Source of the DNA: Closterium sp. NIES-65
Taxonomy: Eukaryota; Streptophyta; Zygnematophyceae; Desmidiales; Closteriaceae
NCBI GenBank assembly: GCA_948144175.1
Contig: CANXME010002337.1
Coordinates: 2,216,001 to 2,280,000, forward strand
DNA: 64,000 nt
Direction: 5' to 3'
Under the pieces are notes generated by a model. It was not told where the DNA came from. It did no database searches and saw only the letters and a program-made list of their open reading frames with translations. Shown piece by piece: positions 17,401-25,975 of this stretch. Within the stretch, counting starts at the first letter, position 1; each line of letters opens with the position of its first letter. Both the position numbers and the translations under genes were made by a program.

Positions 17401-18540
17401 CTCCGGCGTCCAGTCTACGGTCTCCGCCAGGCGCCACGTGAGTGGCACGACACACTGAGGACTACGCTTGCGGCACTTGGGTTTGCTCCTTCTACTGCCG
17501 ACCCGTCGCTGTTTCTGCGCACCGACACCTCTCTGCCGCCGTTCTACATCCTCGTGTACGTCGACGACTTGGTCTTTGCCACAGCTGACACTGCTGGACT
17601 CGCCTACGTGAAGTCCGAGCTGCAGAAGAGACACACGTGCACTGACCTGGGTGAACTGCGCAGCTACCTTGGCTTGCAGATCACCCGGGACAGAGCACGC
17701 CGCACCATTACCCTGACTCAGTCACACATGGTGCAGCAGGTCCTTCAGCGCTTCGGCTTCACGTACTCCTCGCCTCAGGCCACTCCTCTGCCTACTCGCC
17801 ACTCGCTCTCAGCTCTGCCTTCGGATGAGTCCGTAGAGTCGAGTGGCCCGTATGCAGAGCTTGTTGGCTGCCTCATGTACCTGATGACCTGCACACGACC
17901 TCACCTTGCATACCCTCTTAGCATTCTCGCACGCTATGTTGCTCCTGGGAGACACCGACCAGAGCACATGGCTGCAGCGAAGAGGGTGTTGCGCTACTTG
18001 TGCAGTACGTCGGGCATGGGGCTAATGCTTGGAGGGCGCAGTCCAGTGGTCCTCACTGGGCACGCGGACTCTTCTTGGGCTGACGACCAGGCTACGAAGT
18101 GGTCGTCACAGGGTTACACCTTTGGCCTTGGTTCCGGCTCTGTTTCGTGGCGGGCTACTCGCTCGTCTTCTGTTCTCGGCTCCAGTTGTGAGGCTGAGAT
18201 CTACGCCGGGGCTATGGCTGCTCAGGAGCTTCGCTGGCTCACCTACCTGCTGACCGACCTTGGAGAGCCGCCGCGTTCTCCTCCAGTCCTGTACGTAGAC
18301 AACAAGGCCATGCTGGCCTTTTGTCGAGAGCAGCGACTGGAGCACAGGACAAAGCACATTGCTCTCCGCTACTTCCTTGCTCGTGAGCTACAGCAGCGTG
18401 GACAGTTGCGACTTGCGTACGTGGCCTCTGAGGCCAACACTGCTGATGTCTTCACCAAGGCACTTGCGCCTTGTGATCATCAGCGTTGTTGCACGCAGCT
18501 GGGTCTTGTGCCTGTCTTGCCTCACTTACTCACTTCTTGA
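14284..18540 (+). CDS. pol: Copia pol: protease remainder, integrase, RT, RNase H
   Basis: An uninterrupted frame of about 1,418 codons. It lacks its own ATG and begins inside the protease, because the 5-bp duplication separates it from gag. GAG-pre-integrase with HHRLGQPS and CVPC lies at about residues 125-185. The integrase core has D (DVWGP, about 202), D (SDRGGEF, about 269) and E (NGIAERR, about 307). A long Pro/Gly/Ala linker spans about 430-700. RT begins near 920, with LDFSTAFLQG and YVDD near 1092. RNase H runs from about 1256 to 1400, with HADSSWADD, CEAEIYA and YVDNKAM, and the protein ends at TADVFTKAL and a TGA. It is complete apart from the missing fusion to gag. Confidence 0.93.
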   Translation: MSLADPSGGPVLSRFSTVLPCPAAPSGTLAGLYLPSFSRNLVSGADLQDVGVHQFTPARQRVTHCTEASTGRHLATFRRQPGSSLYTLTTASPPGAESGRVPSSGQVFAAASRSGPESAPCSCRRLSHKTLLWHHRLGQPSLLRLRGMASRLLVSGLPRSLPPLPQGPGPACVPCVEGRQRAAPHSSQFPPTESPLQTLHMDVWGPARVRGLGHERYFLLVVDDYSRYTTVFPLRSKGDVTEVLIDWIRAARLQLRQSFGSDFPVLRLHSDRGGEFSSGLLRAFCRARGIRQTFTLPDSPQQNGIAERRIGIVMDVARMSMMHAAAPHFLWPFAVRYAAHQINLHPRVSRPETSPALLWTGKVGDALAFRVWGSRAFVRDLSADKLSPRAAPCVFLGFPPDAPGWQFYHPTSRRVLSSLDVTFDESVPYYRLFPYRTPSLPPPPLFLVPGPPPVDPLPPQGPAPSGVSQVDAVEPVKVTGDSCAAVGAEPGGAEPGGADSGGAAPGGAGPGGAETGGTESGGAETGGAPPGGALPEGAAPGGSSPGGSPPGGASSHREPLSPQELREWFARRWRRAAGAGGSSAAEGAAPARPGGARAVGAGAAGPEGSPGAGAAEGVGAETTVGGPTGSAPGAAGGAAGGAAGAGTPAGGTGAVPAVSGVATRPRPYFVPLLQQVLGLTPSPGPPPPPLEGPQPVQSRSQLQPASPLPAPSPYTGPTGGLTERREPASRPTSPVRAARTSGRGSRQRPPPVPGTHRMSLRPSTAPLRAPLPSPPASSLPALADPESDSLRAASPTVTRLFATAVTDPSFESSAASALVTELVDFAARCRLDYAASLVAESESACPPSVGGECALGTDVLEDRQEEFQCLAAASPHLASVLLAPEGDPDALDIPTPCSYAEAIEGPYSSQWQAAMDAEMASWKSTGTYVNAVPPPGANIVSGMWIFRVKRPLGSPPVFKARYVARGFSQRQGVDYFHTFSPTPKMTTLRVLLHVAAHRDYELHSLDFSTAFLQGSLHEEICLRLPPGFTGSFPPGTQWSLRRPVYGLRQAPREWHDTLRTTLAALGFAPSTADPSLFLRTDTSLPPFYILVYVDDLVFATADTAGLAYVKSELQKRHTCTDLGELRSYLGLQITRDRARRTITLTQSHMVQQVLQRFGFTYSSPQATPLPTRHSLSALPSDESVESSGPYAELVGCLMYLMTCTRPHLAYPLSILARYVAPGRHRPEHMAAAKRVLRYLCSTSGMGLMLGGRSPVVLTGHADSSWADDQATKWSSQGYTFGLGSGSVSWRATRSSSVLGSSCEAEIYAGAMAAQELRWLTYLLTDLGEPPRSPPVLYVDNKAMLAFCREQRLEHRTKHIALRYFLARELQQRGQLRLAYVASEANTADVFTKALAPCDHQRCCTQLGLVPVLPHLLTS
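15745..15955 (+). repeat. 15-bp repeats encoding PGGAE-type linker
   Basis: CCTGGGGGTGCTGAG-type units repeat about 14 times between integrase and RT and encode (P/S/T)GGA(E/G/P). The same linker repeat is found in element E near 28640-28810 and element F near 36610-36790, with different copy numbers. Confidence 0.85.
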
Positions 18541-18738
18541 CCTTGCTTGTACCTTCACCTATATATACTCTTGCTCTTGCTTGCTTGACTCTTGTATATC
18601 TCTATATATGATCTTGCATGTGAACTGGCCTTGTGGCCTTTGAACTTGTGCTCGGACTGTGTGGTGACTTTGTGATCCACCCTGAGCTTTGTTTTGCTTT
18701 GCTTGACTGGTCTTGTGACCCCTTGTTCTCCCCCACTT

Positions 18739-18752
18739 TGCCTATGGGGGTG
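18739..18752 (+). other. Polypurine tract of the copia element
   Basis: TGCCTATGGGGGTG directly precedes the 3' LTR. The same tract stands before the LTRs at 2858, 25767 (minus) and 39659 (TATTGGGGTG). Confidence 0.75.
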
Positions 18753-18883
18753 TGTCAGAACATATAGCTTACTTATTTGTGTAGGCTATAGTGGGGTATC
18801 CCATAGGGGGTACAACCCAATTAGGGTTTCCTATTTGTACTCACTTCGTTCATAGTCATCCCATTCTCGTTCTTTCTTTCACA
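18753..18883 (+). repeat. 3' LTR of the full-length copia element
   Basis: 131 bp with TG/CA ends, identical to the 5' copy in my base-by-base reading. It is followed by TSD AACAC. Confidence 0.95.
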
Positions 18884-18888
18884 AACAC

Positions 18889-19316
18889 GTCTCTCAAAAC
18901 ATCAATGTACGAGTTTACCAGTATGGAGGCCACCATTACTGAAGCCCCCATGATTGTTCTTCACTACCCTGCCACGCCCTCTCTTACCTTCTCACTTCCC
19001 CATCTGCTCTACGCGTCGCGGTCTTTGCTAGTCTTGGTTTGCATGCGATCGCCACTGCCCTGCTATGACATTCCGTTCCCGCGCGACCGCTGCTGTTTCG
19101 TTTGCTGACAAAAGTCTTCGCGTCAAGAGCGCTCTCACTATAAGATATGGTGGTGTGAGGGGTCTGGCATCTCCAATGGCTTTTCGTCAACCATTGTGAC
19201 TTCTTCAGCAGTAGCCGCGGTGCGAGGTATATCTTTAATTGACAAAATTTTATCTGGACACAGAAACAAAAGCTCTTATTATTCAGTATTCAACCTGGTC
19301 TAATTAATTCCTAACC
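18889..19316. other. Unassigned spacer
   Basis: About 430 bp right of the copia insertion. I see no recognisable protein, RNA gene or repeat. The only frames are short and without known motifs. Confidence 0.5.
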
Positions 19317-19506
19317 ATGCAGTTGTCCGAAACCACGGTCCTGCAGTTGTCCACCATGCAGTTGTCCAAAACCACGATCCTGCAATTGTCCGCCATGCAG
19401 TTGTCCGAAACCACGGTCCTGCAGTTGTCCGAAACCACGGTCCTGCAGTTGTCCGCCATGCAGTTGTCCAAAACCACAGTCCTGCAGTTGTCCGAAACCA
19501 CAGTCG
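19317..19506. repeat. GCAGTTGTCC minisatellite
   Basis: The decamer GCAGTTGTCC recurs about ten times, separated alternately by GAAACCACGGTCCT (24-bp period) or by short RCCAT spacers (15-bp period). Both strands stay open and give repetitive peptides (for example FGQLQDRG), which I treat as non-genic. Confidence 0.85.
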
Positions 19507-20397
19507 TGCTTCGGATCCGCCATTTTCTCGAACGCTCAGATTCCGAGTGTCTGAGCCCTCCCTCGCTTCTTTCCATCTGCCCTGGTGCCCTGAGCCTTAG
19601 AGGTGGCCCAAACAAGCACTTTCGTGATAGACTAGACAACTCGGATCCCTCGATACAGCCTCGTCGGTGCTCACTGCCCTTCCCCCTCCTTGTTTCTCGC
19701 GATGCGTTGAAGAATGTAATATCGATCACACGCTCGTGCGAGTTTTGATGTGCCGCGTCAGTTCAACAATCACTACATGCATGTGCATCCAAGCACACGT
19801 GCACACGCATAGATTGGCAGCGACGCCCCTCACTTTTAGGGCTTTAAGTTCAGCTCGATGCGGCAGTTGAAGTAGCCACGGGCGCGTTCAGACCGAGTTG
19901 AAGTGCGTTTGATTGAGCTCGAGTTGGGGCAGCCAAGGACGCTGACTTTCCTCACTACAGCCAAGGAAGAGGCCCTTCAGTATCCCGGGTGATGTGCTAA
20001 GAAAACGCAGTTCTCGTTTTCTAAGTTTCACGAAGCGTGTGTCTTTTTTTTCTTCTTCTTTTTTGGTTAAACGCCACGAGATTTTACTATTCTTTAAAAA
20101 TGAAGTCAGAAGAACACTTATGCATGTCGTTCCCGCCCCATTTGTATATCTTATCAGTAGATGCAATGAAATCGCCTCCTTAGTAACACTTTGTAGCATC
20201 CCACAAACATTCAAGTAACACTGTACCACCAAGTTAACCTGTTATCATAAAGTTCCTATTACCACCAATTTACCGTGTCACTGCACTTTTACTTATTTCT
20301 GCCAAGTTACTCTGTTACTGCCAAGTTACCATGCTTGCATCTCCTCCATCGTCTCCTCTCTACTCCGTCCTGCTGTTATTACCTATTGAAAATTGGG
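19507..20397. other. Unassigned region
   Basis: About 890 bp with no recognisable gene. It includes an AT-rich part around 20040-20260 with short T and A runs. It could be intron or intergenic sequence upstream of the mL43-type exons. Confidence 0.4.
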
Positions 20398-20503
20398 GCA
20401 GGTAGGGAGGTAGGGTGCAGGGAGGTAGGGTGCAGGGAGGTAGGGTGCATGGAGGTGGGATGTAGGGAGGTAGGGTGCAAGGAGGTAGGGTGCAAGTTAT
20501 TTG
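20398..20503. repeat. 15-bp minisatellite GGAGGTAGGGTGCAG
   Basis: About seven tandem units with point variants. The encoded REVGC repeats in one frame are a by-product of the 15-bp period. Confidence 0.85.
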
Positions 20504-20595
20504 CGCCAACCCTCTCCACTGCTAGGAGTCTACTCCTTCACACCACCAGCTGTCTCATCTACTCCTCTTGCTGGATTCATCCCCCCATATGCCAG

Positions 20596-20665
20596 GGAGT
20601 TTGTGGCGTCGCTCCTGCCACAGTTTTAGAGGGCAATGCGCAGCTGGCAGTGGCGACTGTCACGC
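20596..20665 (+). pseudogene. mL43-type exon, copy 1 (stop and frameshift)
   Basis: After an acceptor-like CATATGCCAG it reads EFVASLLPQF, then TAG. In a second frame it continues EGNAQLAVATV. This is the same exon as the intact copy at 22523. It cannot be translated through. Confidence 0.6.
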
Positions 20666-20750
20666 TGGTGCCCCATCAAAACTCCTCCTCACTACCATAT
20701 TCTCACTGTCATCTTCCCTGTGCTTGCCTGCTTGCTTGCAAGTGCTGTAG

Positions 20751-20820
20751 GGGGTTTGTGGCATCCATCCTGCGGCAGTACAAGGAGGGCAAGGCAATCC
20801 ACAACTAGCGGTGGAGACCG
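20751..20820 (+). pseudogene. mL43-type exon, copy 2 (degenerate)
   Basis: After GTGCTGTAG it reads GFVASILRQYKEGK, and is then broken by a short indel and a TAG. It is the second of four tandem copies. Confidence 0.6.
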
Positions 20821-20904
20821 TTGTTTCATTGTGCCTGCATATGCACAGTAACGTATACTCGTAACGCTTGTATGCTATTTCACCTTCTGCCCCCTCCATG
20901 CCAG

Positions 20905-20985
20905 GGAGTTTGTGGCGTCGCTGCTGCCGCAGTACAAAGAGGGCAATCGCAGTTGGCGGTGGAAGCTGTTGTTTCACTCCGCATA
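20905..20985 (+). pseudogene. mL43-type exon, copy 3 (frameshifted)
   Basis: After CCTCCATGCCAG it reads EFVASLLPQYKEGN. A one- or two-base loss relative to copy 4 then shifts the frame inside the NPQLAVE block. The downstream R1 LTR begins 70 bp further on. Confidence 0.6.
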
Positions 20986-21239
20986 CATACACACACACAA
21001 AGGTCATCCCTCTCATAGTAACGTTTGTGAGATGTGCTTTTTCACCCTCTTTCTGTTGGGTGCAAATATTTTTTTTTTGCACATCAACCATTCGCCCGTG
21101 TCGTATTTGCATTCTTTGTGTGTGCGCATTTTCATTTTCATTTTGTGATGTTCTGTGCGCATTCTTGCATTTTGTGTGTTTCGTTTTCATTCATAATTGC
21201 ATTTGTTTTTGTGCATTTTCAGTTTCATTTTCACTGTTC

Positions 21240-21500
21240 TCATCAAGCGCTCAGATGAGGCTCACATGAAGCGCTCAAATGTGGCTCATATGACGCGCTC
21301 AAATGAGGCTCATATGATGTGCTCAAATGAGACTCCCACGAAATCTCAAATGAGGCCCCTCATGAAGCTCAAATGAGTTCCCACGAAAGTCACATGAGAA
21401 ATATTTCATGCGAGGCTCATATGGGCTAGCTTCGAATGATTTATGCGAGGCTCATTCAAGTTTCATATGCCTTGAATGTTTCATGCGAGGCTCATTGGGG
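21240..21500. repeat. GCGCTCAAATGAGGCTCATATGA short repeats
   Basis: Imperfect 20-29 bp units built from GCTCAAATGAGGCTCATATGA repeat through the left half of R1. The same array with different unit variants occurs in the second R1 copy at 25010-25330. Confidence 0.75.
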
Positions 21501-22194
21501 CTCCATACGAGCGAATGATGTACCAGGGGGGCTCGATAGTTTGACTATCGAAGGGGTGCTGTTTAACTCTGTCTCGCGCGTCAAAGGGTATGGAAATCAG
21601 GACCGTGTGTGGATCCTGATACGCGCGTGAGGCCCCTTAGGGTTCGGGCATGTGGCGTGTTTTGTTGCACGTGCACTGTACTGCACGATCGCAACAGGAC
21701 AGGGCCCATTTCGGCCCTGTCTCGTACTGTATACGCGCATGATTGCGATCATGGCGCGCTGTACAGCACAACCAAGAAAAAATCTTGGTCATGCGTATGG
21801 CACGAGGGGTGCTCGGAATTTACAGTTGAAAAACTATTTTCAGAGTTGACTCACGGGACGGGAAATTTTTCGCAAAAGTCATTTCGCTTTGCGGAATCAT
21901 TTCGGCACGGGTGCAAATCGGTTACTCCGTTTTTCAAACAGTAAAAACCGTTATACAACTGTCAGCTTGCATGAAGATATTTGAGCTACATTGGAGCACC
22001 ATGCGAGTCTTATGAGTGCACACATTCGAGTCAACAGGGGCAACTGTTACAAGTACAGTTTGAAGACAGTTTTTAACAAGAGGAGGATATAGCCAAATGC
22101 TCAAGGAGTTGTGCAACCGTGTTCAAGTACAGCGTGGCAAAATCCTGCGAGCTGGTTAAACAATTGTTTTGCTTGCCCTTGCCTATGCGTAGAA

Positions 22195-22203
22195 TCTATA
22201 TAA
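22195..22203 (+). promoter_or_regulatory. TATA-like box in R1 LTR
   Basis: TCTATATAA is conserved at the equivalent position of the second R1 copy (near 40230), which suggests a functional core promoter of the LTR in the plus direction. Confidence 0.4.
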
Positions 22204-22522
22204 CTGTGTGCTTGTACTTGTCGAATCTAATCTTATGCATTTGCGTTTTTCAATTTTGAAGTCTACTACTTTGTATTGACGAGAGTAGAAACGATCACGC
22301 ATCTCTCCCGAATCTCTGCTCGACCAGTTTACTTGTTCTACAAGCATAAGCAAGGCATAACTACTCAGCTGCATTTATATTACACCCTTGGCTGGGAGAT
22401 GACAAGCTGTCACACTCGAAGGGCTGCAAGTGATGTTAAGTGTTGCTGAGTTTTTGTTTGTAATTCGAGTTTAACGCTTCCGCATAACGTTATAGTAGTC
22501 AACACTTTCCCCCCCATACCAG

Positions 22523-22629
22523 GGAGTTTGTGGCGTCCCTCCTGCCACATTTCAAGGAGGGCAATCCACAGCTGGCGGTGGAGGCGGTTGTTAACTGGGG
22601 CAAGCACCCAAACCTGCACGCTCAAAACG
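22523..22629 (+). CDS. mL43-type mitochondrial ribosomal protein exon, copy 4
   Basis: An intact 107-nt exon. The acceptor is CCATACCAG and the donor is ACG/GTTTGT. It has one leading base and then 35 codons reading EFVASLLPHFKEGNPQLAVE and AVVNWGKHPNLHAQN. It matches the mL43/L51/CI-B8 thioredoxin-like fold family pattern FxxSxLPxxKExNPQLxVxxxxxxGxHPxL as I recall it for plant mL43, a protein of the mitochondrial large ribosomal subunit. The split first codon fits the Arg before (A/E)F. Upstream and downstream exons were not found. The complex-I subunit NDUFA2, with the same fold, is a less likely alternative because the GKHPNL motif is typical of mL43. Confidence 0.65.
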
Positions 22630-22639
22630 GTTTGTGCAT

Positions 22640-22830
22640 GTGTATGCATTTGCCTGTTTGTACGCTCGTGCATGTACATGTGCATGTGTCTGCATGTTTG
22701 TAAGCATCTGTGCATGTGCATGGATGTGTGTGTACATGTGCATGTCCATGTGTATGTGTGTGTCCATGTGCATATGCATGCATGTGCATGTCCATGTGCA
22801 TGTCCATGTGCATGTCCATGTTCATCTCCC
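22640..22830. repeat. CATGTGCATGTC simple repeat
   Basis: Alternating CATGTGCATG, TGTCCATG and TGTGTG units, finishing as (CATGTGCATGTC)n. It directly follows the mL43-type exon donor, so it lies in the presumed intron. Confidence 0.85.
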
Positions 22831-23107
22831 TTGCCCTTAGTATCCCCCCCCCTCCCCCCCCCCCCCCACTCTGCTAATTTCTACTTGCCACTTAGAGGAA
22901 CCCCTCGCCTTCAACCGCTTCATCGTCCATCCCGACGGCTACCCTTTGGCGGCCTCAAGGACGAATGCTTCCTCTTGTCCTTTGAGCTAAGTTTCGGCCA
23001 CTTCGTCCGCATGACCCCCACATTAGCTTGTCCCACCTCAGAAAAAGAACTCATCACGTTGTTCCCCCCTATGAGGATCATTAGGATCGAGTTCAAAAAT
23101 GAGGAAA
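22831..23107. other. Unassigned region with poly-C tract
   Basis: It begins with a C-rich run and then an acceptor-like CCACTTAG. The following frames (for example EEPLAFNRFIVHPDGYPL) do not match a family I recognise, so I make no gene call. Confidence 0.4.
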
Positions 23108-23417
23108 TGTACTGATTGATCAACCTGGGTACAACACGAGGCTATATATAGTCTCGATACAAGGTCAGTAACCCAGGTGTTACGCGAAGGTTCCGAGGGT
23201 CGCGAAGCGTGCCGGATGGATCCTTCCCGAATTCGGTAGGCCTGGAATTTGGTGCATGCAACCTGGTTCGGTGCTATAAATATAATAAAATATAGGAAAT
23301 CACCTCACCCATGATATCAAGCAAAAACATGCATGATAAAGTAGACCTAAACTAGAAATAGTAGAATAAGGTCAAGGGCAAGCAAGCAAAGCTAGCATAC
23401 GCCATCGTACTCTGACA
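23108..23417 (-). repeat. R2: LTR of the chromovirus (3' LTR)
   Basis: 310 bp with TG/CA ends, homologous to 48889-49222. On the minus strand it starts TGTCAGAGTACGATGG directly after a G-rich purine tract (GAGGGGGGGACG). It contains a TATATATAG box about 40 bp before its end. It is the 3' LTR of the gypsy fragment to its right. Confidence 0.75.
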
Positions 23418-24813
23418 CGTCCCCCCCTCAAAGTTGGGTGGCTTAAGAACCACCCTGTTTGACAAGATAATCCTTGAGAGAACGGAGTGCGTTGCCCATA
23501 TCAGCCTCTGCAACCCAACTGTCCTCTGACGGGACATATCCCTTCCAGCGTATCAGAAACTTGAGCGTCTTGTTGCCTCGGTGCCGATGAGTAAGAACTT
23601 GGTTCATCCTATATGAGCACATGGGGTGGTGGCGGTAGTTGCTGTCCCTAGAACTGTTGATTGGGAATTTTGTAGGGCTTTAGTAGCTGGACATGGAAAG
23701 CGTTGTGAAGCTTCCACATAGTAGGTAAGCGCAAGCGGAATGTTACTGGTGTCACCTTCTACTCAACGCGAAAGGGACCGCAGAAGCAAGGCCGGAGCTT
23801 GGACGGTAGATGGGACAAATCCAAGTTGCGGGTGTCAAGAAGCACCTGATCTCTGACTGCTATTGAGTGATCACGTCGCTGTCGATTGGCATACTGTTTC
23901 TGGGAGTTCTGCATTGTGGTGAGATGTCGCTGAGTCTTCTCCCATAGCTGCTGCATGGTGATGACAAATTCATGTGCAGCTTGGACGTGTGCAGGTGTGG
24001 TTGGCTGCTGCGACGTAAGTGGTTCCCATCCGTAGCACAGGAAAAAAGGACTTTTCCCTGTGGCCGCATGTTACGCGTTGTTGTAAGCAAACTCAAGTGT
24101 CGGTAACTGTACATACCAGTGGCTGATGTCGTCTTTGCAAGCTGTGTGCGGTAACTGTTCAAGCACCTGATTGAGTTACTCATTCTTTCCGTCTGTCTAA
24201 GGGTGGTACGCTGAAGACATCGCAAGCGTTGCCCCCTACAATCCCATGAGCTCCCTCCAGAACTTACTAGTGAATATTGGGTGCGGGGATGCCATGGAAG
24301 GTGATGCGGTCGAAGAAGAGGCGAGCAGTTGCTTCAGCTGTAGACGTAGCGTTGGTCGGAATGAATTGTCCCATTTTAGAGAACTTGGCGATCACCACGA
24401 GTGTATCGTCATGCCCTCGTGAGGTTGAAGGAAGTCAGGTGATGAAATCTAGGCCAACAAGTTGCCATGGCTGCTCAGGTACAGGTAGAGGCTGAAGTAA
24501 CCCTACTTTTTTTTCTTGCTGCTCTTTATCCGCTGGCAAGTGTCTCATGAGGTAACGAACTGCTGCACGCCTGCTGCCATGTAGGGCAAGTGGTAATATT
24601 TTGCTATTCCTGCTAGCGTCTTGTTACTCCCAAAATGTCCCGCGTATCCCACGTTGTGAAACTCATCCAGAAAAAGTTTGTCAAAGTGGGGCATAGTTTG
24701 GTACCCAAATCTTTCCTGAACCCTTCCTTATAGATTAGTATTTCTCCCACTATAACAGCTTCTGTTTCCATGCCATAGCAATCTCTGCGTACACGGAGTA
24801 CCCATGTTTGAAT
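23418..24813 (-). pseudogene. Ty3/gypsy chromovirus integrase with chromodomain
   Basis: Minus-strand blocks in order: zinc-binding HNVGYAGHFGSNKTL; first catalytic Asp in GLDFIT; VVIAKFSKMGQFIPT; then AYHP-TAG-TDG; C-terminal NSQKQYANRQRRD and KLRPCFCGPFRVE; and finally a chromodomain near 23480-23590 (TLKFLIRWKGYVPSEDSW). The segment carrying the second catalytic Asp (SDRDP) is deleted with a frameshift near 24270. Several in-frame stops are present. RT and protease are absent, because the fragment is cut at 24813 by the R1 LTR. It is clearly a dead chromovirus. Confidence 0.85.
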
Positions 24814-25641
24814 TGTTGGGTGCAAATATTTATTTTTGCACATCAACTAGCCGCCTCCGTCGCATTTTGCACATTTGTGTGTGTGCGCATTTTTCATTTT
24901 CATTTTGTGAACGTTCTGTGCGCATCTGTTCTAGCATTTTGTGTGTCTCGTTTTCATTCATAAGTGCCTTTTGTGTTTTTGCATTATTTGTTTCGTTTTC
25001 CCTGTTCTCATGAAGCTCCCATGAAGCGCTCAAATGAGGCCCTCATGACGCGCTCAAATGAGACTCATGCAAAGCTCTCAAATGAGGCCCTCATGACGCG
25101 CTCAAATGAGGCTCATGCGAAGCTCTCAAATGAGACTCATGCGAAGCTCTAAAATGAGGCTCATGCGAAGCTCTCAAATGAGACTCATGCGAAGCTCTCA
25201 AATGAGGCTCAAATGAAGACCTTATGGAGCTCAAACGAAGCTCGCATGGGACATAAATGTTTCATGGCAGGCTCAAGCGAGTGACCATGAAAGTCCCACG
25301 AGTCTCCAATTTTCATGCGAGACTTATTGGAGCCTCATGTGAGCGGGTGGTGTACCGAAGGGTGCTCGATTCTTTGACTGGTCAAGAGGTGCCTTGACTT
25401 TTCTCGCGATGGTCAAAGGAGTGAAAGTCAAGACCCGATCGTGGGTCAAGGTACGCGCGTGTGGGACCACAGGGCACGCACCTGTGCCGCGTACTGTTGC
25501 GAGCGTGCTGTACAGCACGATCGCAACAAGACAGGGCCCATTTCAGCTCTGTCCCGTACTGTACACGCGCATGATTTCGATCATGGCGCGCTGTACAGCA
25601 CGACCGAGAAAAAATCTTGGTCGTGCATGTGGCACGAGGGG
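24814..25641 (+). repeat. R1 LTR, copy 2, left part
   Basis: It starts TGTTGGGTGCAAATATT as in copy 1 and is interrupted after GGCACGAGGGG by element E. The uninterrupted sequence GGCACGAGGGGTGCTCGG exists at 21801, which proves the empty target site. It includes the AAATGAGGCTCATGCGAAGC repeat array at 25010-25330. Confidence 0.8.
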
Positions 25642-25766
25642 TGTGAAGAATGAGGAATGAATGAACTAGCAAGCAGGTGGGTACAAGTAGGAAAACCTAG
25701 AAATGTTGTACCCCATATTGTCTACCCCACTACGCCCTACACAGACTATAGCATATAAGTTTGACA
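25642..25766 (-). repeat. 3' LTR of element E
   Basis: 125 bp, on the plus strand TGTGAAGAATG...AGTTTGACA, followed at 25767 by the complement of the family-1 polypurine tract (CACCCCCATAGGC). Confidence 0.9.
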
Positions 25767-25975
25767 CACCCCCATAGGCAGAGTGGGGGAGAACAAGAGG
25801 TCACAAGACCAGTCAAGCAAAGCAAAGCAAGCTCAGGGTGGATCACAACGTCACCACACAGTCCGAGCACAAGAGCAAGGCCAAAAGGCCAGTTCACATG
25901 CAAGATCATATATAAAGGTAAACAAGCAAGTGCAAGTATAGAAAGATCACAGTACAAGCAAGGTCAAGATGTGAG

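Larger units (their letters stand above)
11616..18888 (+). mobile_element. Full-length copia family-1 element with TSD
   Basis: A complete LTR retrotransposon of 7,263 bp (11621-18883) flanked by the perfect 5-bp duplication AACAC at 11616-11620 and 18884-18888. Its parts are two 131-bp LTRs that I read as identical, a primer-binding site, a GC-rich repetitive leader, gag, pol in the copia order protease-integrase-RT-RNase H, and a purine tract before the 3' LTR. Identical LTRs indicate a recent insertion. The only clear lesion is a 5-bp duplication in the protease region that puts gag and pol in different frames. Confidence 0.95.
21054..22367 (+). repeat. R1 repeat: probable solo LTR, copy 1
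   Basis: About 1.31 kb starting TGTTGGGTGC and ending ACTACTCA (TG/CA ends). It is homologous to 24814-25641 plus 39837-40398. It contains a TATA-like TCTATATAA 165 bp before its right end. It carries no coding sequence and lies between two mL43-type exon copies. I did not find a convincing TSD (flanks CTTTC and GCTGC), so LTR status rests on the TG/CA ends and the second copy. Confidence 0.6.

Noticed and set aside
22523..22629. Complex-I subunit NDUFA2 instead of mL43
   Set aside because: Same fold and partly similar start, but KExNPQL followed by GKHPNL fits mL43 better. NDUFA2 lacks the GxHPxL motif as I recall it.
22528..23115. A single 195-codon gene across 22528-23115
   Set aside because: The frame chains an mL43-type exon in the wrong frame, a CATGTG simple repeat and unrecognised sequence. 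It has no consistent domain content.
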